This document shows, piece by piece, positions 61,277 through 64,000 of a DNA stretch of 64,000 nt (position 1 is the stretch's first letter; every line of letters begins with the position of its first letter). Origin of the DNA: Didemnitutus sp047777955 (lineage in GTDB: Bacteria; Verrucomicrobiota; Verrucomicrobiia; Opitutales; Opitutaceae); contig NZ_CP180537.1 of NCBI RefSeq assembly GCF_047777955.1, positions 3,720,001 through 3,784,000 of the forward strand, read 5' to 3'. Under the pieces are notes generated by a model that was not told the origin of the DNA, did not search any database, and was given only the letters and a program-made list of their open reading frames with translations. Both the position numbers and the translations under genes were made by a program.

Positions 61277-62088
61277 TTAAGGCGCCAGTTCCCGCCGCAA
61301 CGCCGCGGGACGGTTGGTGGTGAGGCTATCGACGCCGAGGTCGACCCAGTGGCGCGCGACCGCCGCGTCGTCGACGGTCCAGACGTGCAGCTGGAGTCCG
61401 GCCGCGCGGATTTGCCGCACGTCCTCCGCCGTGAGCGGCCAGGTATGCTGGAGATCGAGGCCGGTGAAGCCGGCCGCCCGGGCCCGGGCGATCACGGTGC
61501 CGAGGTCCGACGCGGGAGGCGCGGCCTCGTGCTTTTCCGGCGCGCGCCAACCGACCAGCCAGAGCGTTGGGACCGCGGGCAGTTTTCGTGCGCCGCGCGG
61601 AGCGCGTCGAAGTTGAAGCTGATAAGCGTGACGCGCGAGGCGGCCGCCCCGGCGTGCGCCAGGACCCGCGCGAGCTCCGGCACGATCTCCGGCCCGGTCT
61701 TGATCTCGACGAGCAGGCGCTTGCCTTCCGGGACCAGCGCGAGCTGCTCGTCGAGCGACGGCAGGCGTTCGCCGGCGAACTTCGCGTCCTTCCATTTTCC
61801 GGCGTCGAGCGTGCGCGCCTCCGCGAAGGTGAGGTCGGCGATCTCGGCGTCGCGCCCGGTGGTGCGGCGGCAGTTGGCGTCGTGCAGCACGATGATGCGC
61901 CCGTCCCGGGTCAGGTGGATGTCGGTCTCGACCGCGTCGGCGCCCTCCGCCCAGGCCAGGCGCTCCGACGCCAGCGTGTTCTCCGGCGCCGCGTGCGACG
62001 CGCCGCGATGCGCGACGATGGCGGCCGCCGGCAACGACCGGTAGCCGAGGCCCAGGAACAACGCGGTCGCGAGCAGGAGGACTTTCAT
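61277..62088 (-). CDS. exported glycerophosphodiester phosphodiesterase (apparent frameshift)
   Basis: A GDPD-family TIM barrel. A signal peptide (VLLLATALFLGLGYRSLPAA) precedes the first catalytic segment IVAHRGASHAAPENTLASER, followed by GADAVETDIHLTRDGRIIVL and HDANCRRTTG, which hold the Glu, Asp and His residues that bind the metal. The frame breaks in the T4 run at 61583-61586; one added base gives HEKLPAVPTLWLVGW and a 270-residue protein ending ALRRELAP. It would hydrolyse glycerophosphodiesters in the periplasm to glycerol 3-phosphate and an alcohol. It has no evident operon partner. Confidence 0.82.
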
Positions 62089-62182
62089 GGGGAGGAGATG
62101 GGGATGATTTCTGCCAGCTTCGCATGGCGCCACGCAACCCCGGTTCTTCGGTGCCCGCTCCGCCCGCCGCCGCCCGGCCCGG

Positions 62183-62980
62183 CTAGTGCAGCGGGATCTG
62201 CGCGAGCAGTTTCCCGGGGTGAAAACCAGCGCGGCCTCGCTCGATGCGGCGAACCGACACCTGGTCGCCAACGACGTCGACGAGGTGCCCGCCGAGCGGA
62301 CGGAGGAACGAGCCGGTGTTGATCACGGTGAGCGCGGGCCCGACGCGCCAGACGCCCGGGAAGTGCACGTGACCCGTCACGGCCACCTGCGCCGTCGGCC
62401 GCTGGGCGCGCGCGAGCGCCGCAGCGCGGGACGGCAGGTCGCGCCAGCAGCGCAGCATCGCCAGCACCTGCCGGGGTGGGAAGAACGTCCGCCACGCCCA
62501 GCGGAGATGCGCTCCCCAGCCGCCGGTCGCGAGATCGGGCAGGTTCACCTCCGTCCGCGCGACATGACGGGCGATCCGGAACCGCACGTCCAGGCGGGCA
62601 AAGTCCGCCCCGGGATCGAGCGCGAGCTGCGCGGCGACGGCGCGGCGGATCTCGGCCGCGTGCCGGCTCCACGGCGTGAGGTCGTCGAAGCACACGTCGC
62701 CGTGCGTCACCCACACGCGACCGCCGGCCGCGAGGTGCTCGTGGGTGGCGCTGATGTCCGGATCGTGGTTGCCCGTCACGAACACCACTTCGGGCACGCG
62801 GGCGCGGAAGAAGTCCCGGATCTCGTCCAGCTGCGCGGGCGTCAGGTGGTGCCGCATCTCCACCGTGTCGCCGTTCAGCACCAGCGTGCGCACGCCCGCC
62901 AGCAGCGGCTCGAGCTGCCGCCAGTCCCGCACCAGCGTGCGGGCGTCGTGCAGATGCAGGTCGGACAGGACGCGCAGCAT
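62183..62980 (-). CDS. calcineurin-like metallophosphoesterase
   Basis: A 265-residue phosphoesterase. The five metal-binding motifs are in order: SDLHLHDA, LNGDTVEM, VTGNHDPD, VTHGDVCF and VTGHVHFPG. Overall length and the DLHL start resemble UDP-2,3-diacylglucosamine hydrolases and related lipid-A or membrane-lipid phosphatases, but the family includes many specificities. ATG 62980 begins MLRVLSDLHLH. It lies 53 bases after the beta-helix gene on the same strand and may be its downstream partner. Confidence 0.85.
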   Translation of the reverse strand: MLRVLSDLHLHDARTLVRDWRQLEPLLAGVRTLVLNGDTVEMRHHLTPAQLDEIRDFFRARVPEVVFVTGNHDPDISATHEHLAAGGRVWVTHGDVCFDDLTPWSRHAAEIRRAVAAQLALDPGADFARLDVRFRIARHVARTEVNLPDLATGGWGAHLRWAWRTFFPPRQVLAMLRCWRDLPSRAAALARAQRPTAQVAVTGHVHFPGVWRVGPALTVINTGSFLRPLGGHLVDVVGDQVSVRRIERGRAGFHPGKLLAQIPLH

Positions 62981-63033
62981 CCTGCCATCGAAGCGGCGCG
63001 CCGCGGCGGCGCAATCCCGGGCTGCGCGGCGGC

Positions 63034-64000
63034 TCAGCGCGGCGGATAGGCACCGGGCAGACCCGCCGCGGCGGCCGGCCGGCCGAGCGCCTTCTCCGCC
63101 TCGGCGGGCAACGGCACGGCGACGCGGCGCAGCGGGAAATCCGGCTGCAACTCGAAGCGCTTCAGCTCGGGGCTCGCGAACAGCGGGCCCTCGTAATCCG
63201 GCAGCGCGCGACCGCTGGCCTCGAAGGCGGGCTGGAGTTTCCGGAGTGCCGCGAGATCGGCCAGGTCCACGGTGTCGTTTTTCGGCGGCACCGGTCCCCA
63301 GCTGAGCAGCGGCTGCGCCTGCGTGCCGGCGCGGCGCACGTAGGCGTTGCCGTCGAGCGCGGCGAGCTGCGCGTCGGCGAGCCGATCGCGCACCTTCTCG
63401 CTCTGGGTCACGAACAGCAGCGGTCCGCGGAAGTTCGCGTCCGCCGCGAGCAGGTTGTTGAGGAACACGTGGCCGTGCCGCTCGGTGACGTCGGGCCCGG
63501 CGCTCGGGTGCCAGCCGAAGTGGTCGCCGACCGCGCTGCGCTCCGTGCGCTCGATCTTCACCACGCTGTTCCAGAGCGTGTTCTGGTAGATGCGGACGTT
63601 CGAGCTGTTGAGCACGTGGATGCCGCGGTCGCAGTCGACGAAGACGTTGCCGGCGCAGATCGCGCCCTTCGAGATCTCGAAGAAGAAGCCGTCGTTCGTG
63701 CGCTCGACCCAATTGTCCACGAACACGCCGTCGACGTTGCCCACGTCCCACCACACGCCGCTGGCGTTGGGGTTGTCGAGGATGAGGTTGTCGCGCACCA
63801 CGGCGCGGTAGCTCTGGTTGAAGATCTTGATCGCGGAGGCGAAGTAGCCGGTGATCTTCTCCGCGCTGTTCGTGCGGGTGACGATGCAGCGCTCGATGCG
63901 GATGTCGCCGGAGTTGACCACGTAGATGCCCTCGGTGCCGCAGTCGGCGATGAGGCAGCGGCGGAACGCGATGCCGTCGCCGTGGAAGTAGCCCGCCACG
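63034..64000 (-). CDS. right-handed parallel beta-helix protein (5' end outside window)
   Basis: The visible part is about 321 residues, and the start lies beyond the window end. It shows beta-helix coils: FRRCLIADCGTEGIYVVNSG, IRIERCIVTRTNSAEKITGY, YRAVVRDNLILDNPNASGVW, VFVDNWVERTNDGFFFEISK and ICAGNVFVDCDRGIHVLNSS, each with a buried Asn/Asp ladder. Such proteins are usually secreted polysaccharide lyases, glycoside hydrolases or adhesins. The C-terminal 100 residues after VPPKNDTVDLADLAAL leave the helix. Catalytic residues cannot be assigned. Confidence 0.78.
   Translation of the reverse strand, partial: VAGYFHGDGIAFRRCLIADCGTEGIYVVNSGDIRIERCIVTRTNSAEKITGYFASAIKIFNQSYRAVVRDNLILDNPNASGVWWDVGNVDGVFVDNWVERTNDGFFFEISKGAICAGNVFVDCDRGIHVLNSSNVRIYQNTLWNSVVKIERTERSAVGDHFGWHPSAGPDVTERHGHVFLNNLLAADANFRGPLLFVTQSEKVRDRLADAQLAALDGNAYVRRAGTQAQPLLSWGPVPPKNDTVDLADLAALRKLQPAFEASGRALPDYEGPLFASPELKRFELQPDFPLRRVAVPLPAEAEKALGRPAAAAGLPGAYPPR

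Overview
The window is GC-rich chromosomal DNA, probably from a member of the Verrucomicrobiota close to Opitutaceae. That is an inference from three things: a large TonB-dependent receptor with an N-terminal carboxypeptidase-regulatory-like domain, a ribonucleotide reductase of the chlamydial/verrucomicrobial type (tyrosine-less R2 and a long NrdA with three ATP-cone-like regions), and strongly C/G-ending codons with few clear Shine-Dalgarno sequences. No rRNA, tRNA, CRISPR array or replication origin was recognised.

Layout. 1-9.9 kb: an AIM24-family protein, a DUF4199 membrane protein, a secreted PDZ protein, an ECF sigma factor with a putative anti-sigma partner, a tiny membrane protein divergent from a LysR regulator, an MFS transporter and a long U32 peptidase/hydroxylase. 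9.9-20.4 kb: a nucleoside monophosphate kinase with an extra C-terminal domain, two tandem paralogous TPR membrane proteins and a MacAB-like export operon (adaptor, ATPase, two permeases). 20.7-25 kb: a LytS/LytTR-type two-component pair, an FAD oxidoreductase, a polyphosphate-glucokinase-like ROK kinase and a SlyD-like PPIase. 25.1-32.8 kb: a YbbA/YbbP-like ABC pair next to a TesA-like esterase, interrupted by a GxxExxY gene bounded by inverted repeats, then a beta-barrel/cupredoxin-like/adenylate-cyclase gene set. 32.8-37.6 kb: a thioesterase, a DUF4412 protein and the TonB receptor.

37.6-45.5 kb is the most interesting part. A 5' region with a palindromic promoter element and a foldable leader precedes nrdB and nrdA. 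The NrdA C-terminal redox tail is followed by a one-base-overlapping 29-codon frame that repeats its CxxC motif. Next comes a visibly AT-richer island with a RelA/SpoT-domain synthetase and, convergent to it, a SIR2-like protein fused to a truncated protein-kinase N-lobe. This is a candidate defence module.

45.6-64 kb holds ordinary accessory and housekeeping genes: an NTF2-like protein, a DUF1508 protein, a dihydrofolate-reductase-family protein, several small membrane or secreted proteins, two GNAT-like proteins, a von Willebrand A protein, a zinc-ribbon-tailed membrane protein, an orphan duplicated FtsX/MacB permease, a glycerophosphodiesterase, a metallophosphoesterase and a parallel beta-helix protein cut by the window end.

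Eight genes carry twelve apparent frameshifts. Every one is repaired by adding a single base, mostly in a C/G or A/T run, and in every gene the repaired length is a multiple of three. I read this as homopolymer under-calling in the assembly rather than gene decay, so these genes are annotated as whole.
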